DNA from: Gordionus sp. m RMFG-2023
Taxonomy: Eukaryota > Nematomorpha > Gordioida > Chordodea > Parachordodidae
Reading direction: 5' to 3'
DNA: 64,000 nt
Assembly: GCF_954871325.1 (NCBI RefSeq)
Contig: NC_088778.1
Span: 1,984,001-2,048,000, forward strand
Translations under genes and position numbers: made by a program
The notes under the pieces: model-generated
The model's database searches: none
Told to the model about the DNA's origin: nothing
The model's input: only the letters and a program-made list of their open reading frames with translations
In this document: in pieces, positions 49,794 to 61,221 of the stretch
Numbering within the stretch: the first letter of the stretch is position 1
How the letters are laid out: every line of letters starts with the position of its first letter

Positions 49794-49968
49794 CAAAGTT
49801 GTTAAAGGATCTAGATACAAGTATCTAGATCCTGTATCTAGATATAAAAATGTGGTATCTGTATCTGTAACTAGATAGATTTTTGATTAAAATATCTGTA
49901 TCTAGATATTGTTTTAGACAATGTATCTGTATCTAGATCCATTTAAAAAGTATCTTTTAACAACTCTG
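49794..49968. mobile_element. hAT-type MITE (CAAAGTTGTTAAAGGATC), copy B
   Basis: Ends CAAAGTTGTTAAAGGATC and the complement of CAGAGTTGTTAAAAGATA. Flanked by TTTAATAG and CTTAATAG (7/8). Interior built of GTATCTAGAT words. Same family as 25813. It lies just outside the Harbinger right end. Confidence 0.8.
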
Positions 49969-49976
49969 CTTAATAG

Positions 49977-50387
49977 TAACTAACAATGATCTTTAAAATA
50001 CCCATAAAATGTTTCGTATTGACCCAAAGCGTAACCCGTAACTGCATAAAGTTTCCATTTATTATCTCCAATTATTAGAGTTTTTTGATTGATCCCAGGT
50101 CACAAGGGAGATTTCGCGTGTCTTTATTGGATAAAGGTCCGGACTTTTATTTTAATATCGGTCTTCGGGTAGGTTCGGTCTCGTTTCTTGACCATCATTA
50201 CGCTAAAAATATTTGAACCGAAACAGATGATCCATTTATTGAAAAAAAAGGGTAAACAAATTTTACAGATGATTTGTATGAAGTTATGTCATTTTACTTT
50301 AATCTTGTTATTTCATAATCATTTTTTTTAAATATATATAATAAAATAAAGAAAAATTAAACTTCCATTAAACTATAAACTTTTTAA
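49977..50387. other. spacer
   Basis: AT-rich; no gene seen. Confidence 0.4.
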
Positions 50388-50468
<81 letters not shown>

Positions 50469-50482
50469 AAAAAAGAAAGAAA
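50388..50482. repeat. (GAAA)n microsatellite
   Basis: About 23 GAAA units, one interruption near the end. Confidence 0.97.
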
Positions 50483-50767
50483 GGTCAATTAAAAAAATCA
50501 TAATTATAGATTTTTTTTTAAAAACCAAAATAACCTCTATAAAACCGAAACGATGCCCAAAAAAAATAAAGGAAGGGGGGCTTAACCCCGCTGCAAAAAT
50601 TTTAAACTATAAACCGGAAATTGAATTGAACCGTTATACATCATGGTGGTAAGGGATTACAAAATATTTTAAGGGGTAAAGAGAAAATGTCGCCATGTTG
50701 CCTTCACATTCATTTTTTTAGCTATCATTGTCGCCACCCTTATTCCAAATCTGCGATATATTATTTA

Positions 50768-51046
50768 ACTCCTTCCTATCTCCCGATCTGCAGAAAAACA
50801 GGAAAATTCTAACCGACACTGATAGCTGCTTATATAACGTTCCATTTCCTGAGTCGGAAAATCGTATCGTAACTTAAGGTGGTCTACAAAAATCTTTTTT
50901 TCTCCTGGAAAAATAAACGAGTTAATAAAATACAGCAAGTCTTCTATTCCTCCAGGAACAAAAAAATTTATCAAACCGATAAGCATCCAACCTCGTCCCG
51001 AATAATAAGATACATGTATCACGATACTTTTCCCCCAACTCCTTTA
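50768..51046 (-). CDS. unidentified last exon
   Basis: After a minus-strand AG (CCTTAAAG) the frame is open for 92 codons: SWGKSIVIHVSYYSGRGWML ... FFVPGGIEDLLYFINSF ... FVDHLKLRYDFPTQEMERYI, ending in GRS and TAA. Composition and codon use look coding. I do not recognise the family. Upstream exons would lie at higher coordinates within the presumed clathrin light chain intron; none was secured. Confidence 0.35.
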
Positions 51047-51448
51047 AGGAATATATATAATAATATACTTTCAAAACAAATTTTTAAAAAAACATCGATT
51101 TTTTTTTGAATTTTTTTTTTATGAACCGAGAGGATATAAATTAAATCCTTAAAATATTGTCTTTTTTTTATAATCGTAATATTTACGCTATTAAATTTAT
51201 TTTATTATAAAAAAAAAAATTGTCTTTAAAATAAATAATAAATCGATCCTCGATAAAAAATAAGAGGAAAATATTTATTTTATTTTTATATATCTTGTAG
51301 AGAAAATGATATTTGGCTCGGGGGTAAGTTCGCGAAGAGAATGAATGTATGAATAAATAATGAATAGGATATTTGTAATACATTGAGGAATGATTCGGTC
51401 GGGGCCAAAAGCCTTATTTAAAAAAAATATGTACATTTAAGGCATTTG

Positions 51449-51778
51449 AAAAGCGTCGGTGAATGCAAATCAGCTGGAGGCGCCATTTTGGTAATCCACA
51501 TAGTAATTATTCTCATGGTTCAAAACTATTATTAAATTTATAAATTGCTTCCCTTATTATCTCGATGATCAGGCAAATGTTTAATAAATTTTACTAGTCA
51601 TGACGATGCGTTCATAATAATGCACCTGGAAAGCGTCGTTGAATGCAAATCAGCTGGAGGCGCCATTTTGGTAATCCGTATAGTAATTATTCTCATGGTT
51701 CAAAACTATTATTAAATTGGTAAATTGCTTCCCTTATTATCTCGATGATCAGGCAATTATTTAACAAATTTTACTAGT
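51449..51778 (+). repeat. 180-bp tandem duplication
   Basis: Two units with period 180 (AAGCGTCG at 51451 and 51631). Both contain GAATGCAAATCAGCTGGAGG, then CGCCATTTTGGTAATCC, and CTCGATGATCAGGCAA. They are about 95% alike by eye. No terminal repeats recognised. Confidence 0.9.
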
Positions 51779-51936
51779 CAATTTAAGGCTCTATATCACA
51801 CCTAAAGCGAATTTTTTTTAAAATACTTATTTGTTTAAAGTAAAAAATTTTATGGAATCAAGGGTAGAAGCGTATAATTTCAAAAGATGATTTAATCCAT
51901 CTCGGGTGAGATTCTAAGAAACTAGCTAAAGATAGA

Positions 51937-52032
51937 CGCCATCAACAGGTCCCTTGCAGAAGCAAATCTGGGTGAGGCAAGCATCGAGACACGAGTATTT
52001 AAATTCTTTATCAAAGATGAGCTCCGAAGCTA
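51937..52032 (+). CDS. short coding-like segment, unidentified
   Basis: After AG, open frame LKIDAINRSLAEANLGEASI ... FIKDELRS and stop. No family recognised. Could be a terminal exon or chance. Confidence 0.2.
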
Positions 52033-52039
52033 AGGTGAT

Positions 52040-53660
52040 AATACCGCCAAATATTATATTTTTTTGGGGTAATTTTCGCATCTATCCCCACTTTTAAAAG
52101 ACCGCGAAAATTTTTAATCAAATTATAACTTGTCCAATCCGCCTTTTGTTGAACTGACCGATTTGAATCTAGTTTTAAAAACGGCCCAATCACGATTCGA
52201 GACAAAACAATTATTTCCCGGGGGTTAAATCCATTCCACCACCCATGGGCGAAATCTCCAGGCCTACATAATATTCTTTTGGCCAGAAATTTTGATCGGC
52301 AACACTAGACTCACCCCTCTCCCCCACCTCCCGACTCCATATATAATATGATAAAATTCAATTATGCTTTAAGTTTTTCCGCAGGAAGAGATAATAGTTT
52401 TCCCAAGTATAATCTTCCGGAAATGAGAGAAGAAGAATGGTTAACTTTTATAATTTTGAAAAAAAATAATAAAGTAAAATAATTAAAAACTAAAAATTAT
52501 TTTGTTTTAATTAAAAATTTAAATTATAAAATGTAAAAATCATAATAAAAAAAAAATTTCCTCAATGAAAATATAACTTTCAAAATTTACATAAATTTTA
52601 GAAAGCTTTAAAATTAAATTTTCTTATAAAAAAAAATTTGCTAAATTTTTTTAAAAAAATAATCCAAATATAACTTCCGGGAGAAAATGAAATTGGAAAT
52701 CAAAATCATATCCGGTGGCATTTGTGGCGGGGTGTTATTCCACGTCAAATATATTTTAAAACAATTAGCGAGCCCCCCCCCCTCGTGATTTTAGTAAAAT
52801 TATATATACAAACTAATATCCGATAACCGATATACCCGATACAAAATTGATATCGGCCGATTTATCGATCCGATATCGTATTCCGTAAACATACTAATCT
52901 TTTTTATATTTGTGGCGCCAAAAAAAAAAATTGCGCTAAGGTATCGAGGTAATGACTTAAGTTTTTTGACCTTATAGTTTTAGCTTAAAAACTAGGTTTG
53001 CCATTTTCGACTGGTGGAAGTTCAAAGAAATTTCAGAAAGGATTTAGAGGTTCCAGTAAAATTTAGTAAGACGTTCCCTTAGATACGACGACCCGATTAT
53101 TGAGGATCCCGGGTTCTCGTTCCGAACCTTGCTTTATGCCGTTTTAAAATTGGGAAGGGGAGTCTTCTGGAAAATGGCGAATTGAAGAAAATATCCGGGC
53201 TCAGTACCGGAGAAGGGACAAACCCAAGAATCGGTGCAACTCTCTCTCTCTCTCTCTCTTAAAATAAGACCCAGGGCCCATTTCAAAATTCCAGAACCGG
53301 TTCGGGAAAAAAGGTGATGGAACTAAATTATATTTCATATATAGAATCGTGTCGAAAACCTAAGTGAAATATGTTCAACCCGGAACTAGACCATTCCGAG
53401 TTCTAAAATGGATCCCGAGTGTGCGCAGCCTGGCCTTCTGTGTAGGGCGGCAAAAATTGTTTTTAAAAGCTGATAATTAGCCAAAATTTATATGTCGTTT
53501 TTAAAAACTATTATGGATCCAGGCCCAGTAAGTTGTATTGTACAAAGTATATTTTATACGGGCTGGATCGGGCAAAGATTATAATGGACCAGGATGACCC
53601 CGTACCAACCTCTAATACAGTTAATAAATCATATTAAAAAGAATCTTACGTTGTTTTCAG
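52040..53660. other. spacer with short repeats
   Basis: AT-rich; C10 run at 52773-52782, CT dinucleotide repeat near 53240-53260. A weak coding-like stretch after AG near 52386 (RDNSFPKYNLPEMREEEWL) ends in a stop. Words such as GATATCGGCCGAT near 52840 recall 45125-45205 and may be an old repeat. Confidence 0.35.
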
Positions 53661-53664
53661 AATT

Positions 53665-53789
53665 ATCGGTGGGAAATAGGTCATCTTCATCAAATGGGTC
53701 GGTTGATGAGGCACCTATAGAATATAGTTTAAATAAGGAATTAATTTCCTGTCGTCAGCTGATATCGAAATTAAAAAAATTTAATAAGT
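53665..53789 (+). CDS. unidentified internal exon candidate
   Basis: Pyrimidine-rich acceptor TTGTTTTCAG, then open frame LSVGNRSSSSNGSVDEAPIE ... ELISCRQLISKLKKFN ending at a GTAAG donor. The length and the charged, coiled-coil-like end are exon-like. No partner exon or family found. Confidence 0.35.
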
Positions 53790-54229
53790 AAGATGGCCAA
53801 ATTATCTTGATTGAAAAAATGAATATCCTTATAATACGTCCCTAAAATATTCTAATCATATGATCATTTGATTGGCATAATTCCGTAATAAATTATGCCA
53901 ATCATTCAAAAGAATATTGAATTACGATAGACCTGCGAGCCGAAGCCCTAATTGATGGTGGCGGTCCGCCGATTTCGCCCCTGCCTAATAAATTAGCGGA
54001 GGTCGAGGCGTGATATTTATTTGAAGAAAAAAAAATATGAATGTATTTACACTGAATATTAATTTATTTGGGCACTCTTGATTCTATCTGACACTTTATT
54101 TTCCGTTCCTCATTCCTATTTAAATTTCATGTATTTTCTCATTATCAGGAATAGGTGATTTAAGGAATTGCCATTTACACTCAGATCAGGGTCGAGTATA
54201 ACGAAGCATTTCGGTAATAATCCGTTGAT

Positions 54230-54480
54230 TTTTTAATGAAACAAATTCGGATACAAATCAGATTTAGAAAAATTATAAATTGTCCTGATTAAACAGTATT
54301 TTATCAAGATTCGTGGGACATAAAGAAGCCCTTTTCCATTGAGTATTAATCCAGCGATAGAAAGGATGTATGTACTGGTTGCAGGCATAAAAAGGAACCT
54401 TCCTAGCTAAATTAGCAAGCCTAGGAAGTTCCATTTGCTTTTTTCCCCAAAATGTTAGAACATCCTCTTCTGGAATAATT
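54230..54480 (-). pseudogene. hAT transposase C-terminal fragment
   Basis: The minus strand reads EDVLTFWGKK, LANLARKV and WKRASLCPTNLDKI, the hAT dimerisation region (LARK.L.IPATS...KRASL.P.N..K). Related to the copy at 54860-55810 but separately decayed. Confidence 0.65.
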
Positions 54481-54859
54481 AGACCAGTGCGCCGCCGGCA
54501 ATTTTATTCACGCCAGAACAGCCGCCACTTGAGATCATCGGCGCATGGCAGCGGTGCGCCATGTATAATTATATTTATATTTTAAATTATTATTATATTT
54601 AAATTTGAATTATTAACATTAATAAAATTAAAATATGAATTGTATTCTAATTGTTATATATAATAAGAATAGTTTATATCATTCACATCCATTCCCACAT
54701 CATATTTCATTTTCACGAACAACACATATTAATTATTTTTATGGACTTGCAACTTTTAAACCACCCTAATATACAATTATGAAACAACAACTCTCTCTCT
54801 CTCTACTTAATCATAAATCGAGTTATGCCTGGAGGTACTTTGGAAAGTGATGTCCATTT

Positions 54860-55810
54860 TTGATATGTCTGCTGAGGCGGATAATGGAAATTAGCATTGC
54901 ACCAACCAATCTAATTAATACAAAAAACTTTAAAAAATTAAATTGCCCTACCCGCTGGCACAGCACATTAATTTATGTTGGAAAGTATAAATAAAATAGG
55001 AAAACAATCTTTAAGACTCTTTAATAATGAATGGGATATGATTGGTGAGCTTTACGCAGTATTAAATCCATCCCGAGAGTCAGTGGAATTTCTTTCCTCC
55101 CAAAAAGGATCAACAATAAACTTAGGGTTATTATTTTGCAGTGAAATGGAAGCTCATATACAAATCAATAAATCTTATTGCTAAGATATTATATGCTTAA
55201 AAGAAAATATGAAGAAAAAGCTTGACCATAGGTTTCCCAATTCTGAAATTCAAGTTATTTTATGTTTTTGTTGATAAAATTATATTTTAAACATTAGATA
55301 TTAGCGACTCTACTTGATCCCAGATTTCAAAATCTTAAAATTGTTTCAGAATATTTAAATTAGAATTCTACGACATCATTGCAATTTTTAATTAGACATT
55401 CAAAACTTTTAGAGCATGATAGAAATGCAGAGAGTGAGATTCAAGTTGAAGATAATGGGCAAACATCCAGATCTTATATTAAAATAGCTCGTAAACATTC
55501 CATTCTAAGCAACGATTATAACAACATTAGTAATCTAGAACAAGAATGTCATATTTTGCTCCAGTCAACATAATACCACAGAAGAGGATGCATTAATCTT
55601 TTGGAAGAAAAGGCGACTGGAACTTCCTCAGGTTCTATTTTAGCTAGAAAGGTTCTTTGTATACCTGCAACCAGCACACGTGAAAGAATTTTTTCCATTG
55701 CTATATTCATACTTAGTGCAAAAAGGGCTTCTTTATGTCCCACAAATCTTAGCAAAATACTATTTATTCAAGGCAATTATAATTTTGCTGAATCTGAATT
55801 CTGATTCATT
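54860..55810 (+). pseudogene. hAT transposase relic, plus copy
   Basis: Reads CPTRWHSTL, MLESINKIGKQSLRLFNNEW, LYAVLNPSRESVEFLSSQKG, ILATLLDPRFQNLKIVSEYL and finally SILARKVLCIPATSTRERIF, KRASLCPTNLSKILFIQGN. These are the central and C-terminal hAT blocks in order. Broken by several stops and shifts; N-terminal part absent. Confidence 0.8.
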
Positions 55811-55929
55811 ATATGTTACACTTTATATTTTGCTTGCATTCCAAATTATTCCAATTTGTTATAATAAAAATCTATAGAATATAACTAATATATTTGCTGT
55901 TTATGTGACTGTGATCTGAATAAAAATGC

Positions 55930-57400
55930 AATTCCTTAGCCTATTTCTGAGAATGAGAAAATACATCAATTTAAATTGGAGTGAGACTGGAATTAACTCA
56001 AGAAATGAATTAAGCTATATTAACAATGTGTTAGGAAAAAACACCCAATTATAAAAAAATGTAATACAATCAGCACACAGGTCTAGATAAACTATGTTGG
56101 TTGAGCAAAATATGTCATTCTTGCTCTATATTGCTAATGTTATTATGGTCGTTGCTTAGAGGAATGTTAACGAGCTTTTTAAGTTATATATGAACTGGAT
56201 GATAATCCATTACCTTCAACTTGAATCTCACTCTGCACAATTCTATCATGCTCTAGATGCTATTGCAATGATTTAGTAGAATTTTCGAATTAACATATTC
56301 TGAAACAATTTTAAGATTTTGAAATCTCGGATCAAGTAGTGTCGCTAATATATCTAATGTTTAAAATATGATTTTATTAATAAAAATAGAATATAAAATA
56401 AATTACTTACTTGAAGTTTGGTACTTGAAAACCTATGGTCAAGCTATTTTTGCATATTTCCTTTTAGCATTTGAATATATTGATTTGTATGTGTGTTTCT
56501 ATTCCACTGTGAATTAGTAGTCCTAAATTTATTGCTGATTCCATTTGTGAGGAAAGAAATTCCAACAACTTTCTGAATGGATTTAATGATGCGTAAAGTT
56601 TGTCAATTATATTCATTCATTATTAAAAAAGTTTAAGGGATTGTTTTCTTTAGAACTTTATTCATAGGAATTTTGAACACTATGGATGCCAGCAGGTAGG
56701 GCAATTTAACTTAAGAGCTTTTGTATCAATTAGATCTGTTGGGTGCCATGCAATTTATATTACTAGCCTCATCAGAGATATCAAAATGTTCATCCAGGTA
56801 TGGATCAGAATCATCAATATCCAAAATATGGCTCATTTACGATGCCCATCCTCAATCTCACATTCCAAATCAGCTACTCAATATCTGAGGGCTAAAATGA
56901 TTTCTCTAATTTCTTTTAAGAACATTAATTCTAGCAACTTTTTTTATGCCATTAACTATAATTAACTTATGAAGTCCATGCCCTAAGCATAAGCATAATA
57001 CACCAATCTGATGCTTTTTTAAGTGAGCCCCAGCATTATTGACCATCTGAATTTGTTTTAAATGGAATTCCTATCCTATACTATCAATCTCAGATAATTG
57101 ATTTTGTGTCCATTTCTAGTTGCCAGATTTTCATCTAAAAATTACAATGCTTGAAATGACCTGTTCATAAATCAAAAATGATATAAGAATTTTCAGAATC
57201 AGATTTAAAACTTGCACCTTTATAGATTAATAAACACATCATCTAGTGCACCTAACTAATGGTTGCCTTATCAGGCAATTCTGATGAGGAATCAAATATC
57301 ATATTTCTATTTTTTTAGACAATTTATACAAAATTTCAAACCTTTACAAAATCAGTTATTCCTTTGTTTATAGAATTAAATGACATTAAATCTAAACACC
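55930..57400 (-). pseudogene. hAT transposase relic, minus copy
   Basis: The minus strand gives NNAGAHLKKHQIGVLCLCLG, HGLHKLIIVNGIKKVA, LKLNCPTCWHP, then EIPVVGISFLTN-like and IRDFKILKLFQNM pieces matching the plus copy. It extends further N-terminal than the plus copy (the CLGHGLHKL block, hAT C.aHtLnL..). More decayed. Confidence 0.7.
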
Positions 57401-57825
57401 ACATCATAACATAATTTTGCCCAATTAGATTTTATATTTATTTTATACATTAGAAAGATCTTTAAAAAAACATCTGAAAAATTTTTGAACCTTCAAAATA
57501 AAGTTTTATATATTAATTTAATAAATCAGTTATATATTAAGTTTATACATTGAAAAGATACTCAAAAAACATCAAATAGTGCTGGCAATAATCAAACTAA
57601 GGTGGTTTAAAATGTGCAAGTCCATTAAAAAAATTAATTGTATTTATGTTTGTGTAATATTGAAATATGATGCATGAATATTAATGAATGTATACTATTT
57701 TTTTATATGCCAATATAATACAATTCATATTTTATATTAATGTTAATACTGGTCATGCCACTCACCTCAATCAGTGGCTCCGGTCCAATGTGAATAAAAT
57801 TGCCAGAAGTACATAGGTCTAAGAT

Positions 57826-58515
57826 GTGCCTACCAGATATTAAAAATGACATAAAATAAATTCTGAATATTTTTTTAAATTTTAATCTTGGCAGATTTAA
57901 AAATTTTGATCACTTTATGGTCTGGCATAGGCTTTGATTTTTTTTTATTTTTAATAATTTAGCTGTAAATTGTTATAAAGGGAAGTAAATAAAGGTCATG
58001 TTTTAAAGACAACACTGATTTTACTTCTATTTATTCTATATAATGTGCAATTAAATATTTTTTAAAAAAATTATTATTCATATAGTATAAATACAGAATC
58101 ATAAATAAATTTTAATCTAAAATAAATAAATTATAGATTTCTAGGGATAATTTCTATTGTATTAAACAAAGTTGAGCAGTGACTAAAAATCAGATAATTT
58201 GGCTCAATACTTGAAATTTGTGGTTAGTAATTTTTTATAAAATATCTTAGAAATGATATAAGGTGAGTATTATAAATATAAGTTTGAATAAAGCTTTATT
58301 TAATATGCTAATTTCACAATCTAATAACTGTATAAAAATAATTTTACTTTAATTTTAAACATATATAAATGTATTGTCAAAAGATAATAAAATCTTATAA
58401 GTTGAATTGTCATTAAATTAAAAAAAAACATTTATTTAGTATACATAACTTATCATTAAATTATTCTAAATATATAATCTGCCAAAATGTGAAATAAGAT
58501 ATATTTCTAAACTAC
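57826..58515. other. spacer or intron
   Basis: AT-rich; no exon recognised. Confidence 0.4.
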
Positions 58516-58696
58516 CGTTAGGAAGATTTGATGACAAATCATTTAAGGCAGGATTATCAGGAAAGTCTTTTTCAAGCTGATCTAACTCATTTTGCGTCCG
58601 TTCCCAAAATTCATTTTCTGGTTGGGTATTATTATTGTTATTTTCAATTTTTGCAGATGTCTCATCATTATCGAAAAATATTTCACTGGTCGCCAT
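58516..58696 (-). CDS. probable first exon of clathrin light chain
   Basis: The minus strand starts at ATG 58696-58694 in a good context (AAAATGG). It is open for 60 codons to a GTAGTT donor, phase 1: MATSEIFFDNDETSAKIENN ... PENEFWERTQNELDQLEKDF ... LNDLSSNLPNG. The acidic start and the block EFWERTQNELDQLEKDF resemble the conserved light-chain N-terminus (AAEFLAREQ..LAGLE.D). The next known light-chain exon (45865) opens in phase 0, so at least one intervening exon is needed if the two belong together. Otherwise it is the first exon of an unknown acidic protein. Confidence 0.45.
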
Positions 58697-60217
58697 TTTA
58701 CGATTTAGTGGCAAACGTAAAAAGAATGTTGATAATTAGGCGAGGTTGCATTCTTTTAATATCCTCATTTAATTATATAAGTAGTGTAATTATGTACTAA
58801 ACTAATACTTACATATTTATATCGTATTTCAATTGCTAGTAAAATATTTGTTATACTTTATTTGATTCAAGCGTGAAGTATTATATTTAATTTTTATGAT
58901 GTTAATGTAAATTAAGTTACAGAAACATAGCATGGCATCGATGAACTGCTATGATTCGCCTCCAAATGGAAATTTTTACCATTATTTGTGAATATTTTGT
59001 ATTTCAAAAGCTACAATATCCCAAAAGAAAATTATATAGTTTATATTTAATTGTTTTTTCTTCATCTAATATATGTTTACCATAATTATATTTATAGCAT
59101 AATGATTTTAAAAAATTTTATCTGCTTAGATGGTGGCGTATTTGTGACAAAATTTAGAAACCTTCCTTCAAAAACGACAAGGACCAGACGCCTTGTGCTT
59201 GGCGGCATCGTGTTTAAATGAGAATCCAGTGGCGAACTAGCCTTGTGAGAAAATATTAATTTAAGCTAATAGAAAAAAAATAGAAAATAGTTTGTTCAAA
59301 AATCTAAAACATAAAAACATTAATTATACTGTCACTTCTTCGTAATTTTATATATTAAAAATTATATTATTTCCTTTTTGAGCATCTATATTAACGCTCC
59401 TTAAATAAAAAGCTTATTTTCCCTTGTGCTAGTGTGTTATTAAAAGGGGCGTGCTCTTACATATTAAGAAAAAAGGGGTTTGCCTTTTATAGTATAGGTA
59501 TACGACAGGTCATATTTTTTTAAAATCTATTATAGGAAAATGTATAGTCTTTTTAAAAAAGTAGCCAATTGCAATTTGAATCTGACTTACAGGCACGCTT
59601 TTATAAAAATTTTTTTAGCAGCATTTAAACTGCTCAACAAGAGCACTACAGTGGAGATAGATATTCTATTTTATATAAAACCTATTTCATAATTTGCTTT
59701 CTTTTAAAAAAAACTTCTCTATTTAGACTCCAGGTATTTGTATTGTATAGGTTTGAGGCGAGAACATTTTTATTCAATTTTCATTCATCGATCATAAAGT
59801 AATTCAATTATTCACATTTATCAAAAGTTATCTAACACTAATAAATATTTTCCTTTATAAAAAATAATATGAAAATGATGTATTGGGGAAATATGTCAGT
59901 GATATATTAAGGAATAAAGTAATTTTTTTAATATTATTATAATTTTATTTCTTTTATAGATTAATAAACCAATTTTAAATAGAAGGTCTTTTATTTTATC
60001 AAAGGAATTAAATAAGTTCAATATTAAAACAAGATCCAAAAACATTGAAAGATGTACATGAATTTACGGAATTTCTCAAAATCCACATATAAAATTTGAA
60101 ATTTGAGTTTATTAGACATAAGGATTTCTAATTCATATAATTTGATCTAGCAGAAATAAGAAAAATCTATAAGATATCATATCAATATGAAAAGAACTAT
60201 ATATATATATATAAACA
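58697..60217. other. spacer, no gene seen
   Basis: AT-rich. A less AT-rich patch at 59125-59240 shows no family. Upstream region of the - strand exon at 58516. Confidence 0.45.
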
Positions 60218-61213
60218 CATAGGCGTAGCCAGGATTTTCATAAAGAGGGGGGGGGGGGGATTGTATTGTATATACCTTAATTTAAAAGCATGGTAATAAT
60301 TTATTCCAAACAATTATAAAATTTATTTATAAAAAGTAAGTTGACATATAGTTGATTTTACTCTATTATATAGAATTAGTTATAAAATACTACGTAAAAT
60401 TCCACTTTTACACATATTTGACAGTTAGTAATTTTACAGTTAATAATTTAACAAATTTTACTAATCAATGCTCTTGATATTAAATATAGCAACAATTTTC
60501 ATTCATTATTTAACGCCATCTATTTATTTTAAGTAAAATTGATATTTTAATTTAATCTTCATATTATTCATCCCACAATGTCTTTTAAAGATATTTTCTG
60601 ATGTCCTTATAAATATTTTATAGTTTTTTGTAAAATATATAATTCGCTATATTGGTAAAAATTACTTGATTGTCATTTGATAATTAGATATACTGTAAAT
60701 CTACGACATATAATATTCCACTGTTTGTATTTTGCTTTAATTTTTTTTTAATTTATGACTTAATTTTATCAATAGTTTTATAATTATATTTTACTTTTAT
60801 TAAGATAAATAAATTAAAGTTATTCACTTTATAAAAAATTATATTTGATATACTATATTATTTAGTAATATGATGGATCTATTATTAATAATTATAATAC
60901 ATTTCACTTCTGTCTTAAGACTTATTTTTGGCTTATATTCCATTTATTAAAAAACATTTTTGGTTCATTTTACATATTTATAAATTTTCCCAAAAATCTA
61001 TAAATTATGATGAATAGTTTTACAAAAAAATATCAACTTTTACATTATTTCTTTTAAATTATTTAAGATATATGCATAAATATTTGAGGGTCAGGGAGTG
61101 GGGGGAGGACTAAGGGGGATATTTTTTTATTAGCTAAAAATGATATTTACAAAAAGTGATAAATTTGTGAAGGGGGGATTTCCTCTTGCCCTCTGCTTTT
61201 GGCTACGCCTATG
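60218..61213. mobile_element. non-autonomous hAT element, 996 bp, perfect 8-bp TSD
   Basis: Ends CATAGGCGTAGCCA and its exact complement, a known hAT terminus. Flanked by TATAAACA on both sides (60210-60217, 61214-61221). G-rich subterminal zones (GAGGGGGGGG, GAAGGGGGGATT) near both ends. The interior is AT-rich and non-coding, with one AACGCCATCT core at 60511. Confidence 0.92.
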
Positions 61214-61221
61214 TATAAACA

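Larger units (their letters stand above)
54483..57825. mobile_element. two hAT copies in inverted (head-to-head) arrangement
   Basis: Left copy runs +, right copy -, meeting near 55930. The outer ends match in inverse: CAATTTTATTCACGCCAG at 54500 and CAATTTTATTCACATTGG read from the right end (about 57795). They are followed inward on both sides by AATATGAATTGTATT and GGACTTGCA..TTTTAAACCACC. Both carry transposase relics. Confidence 0.7.
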
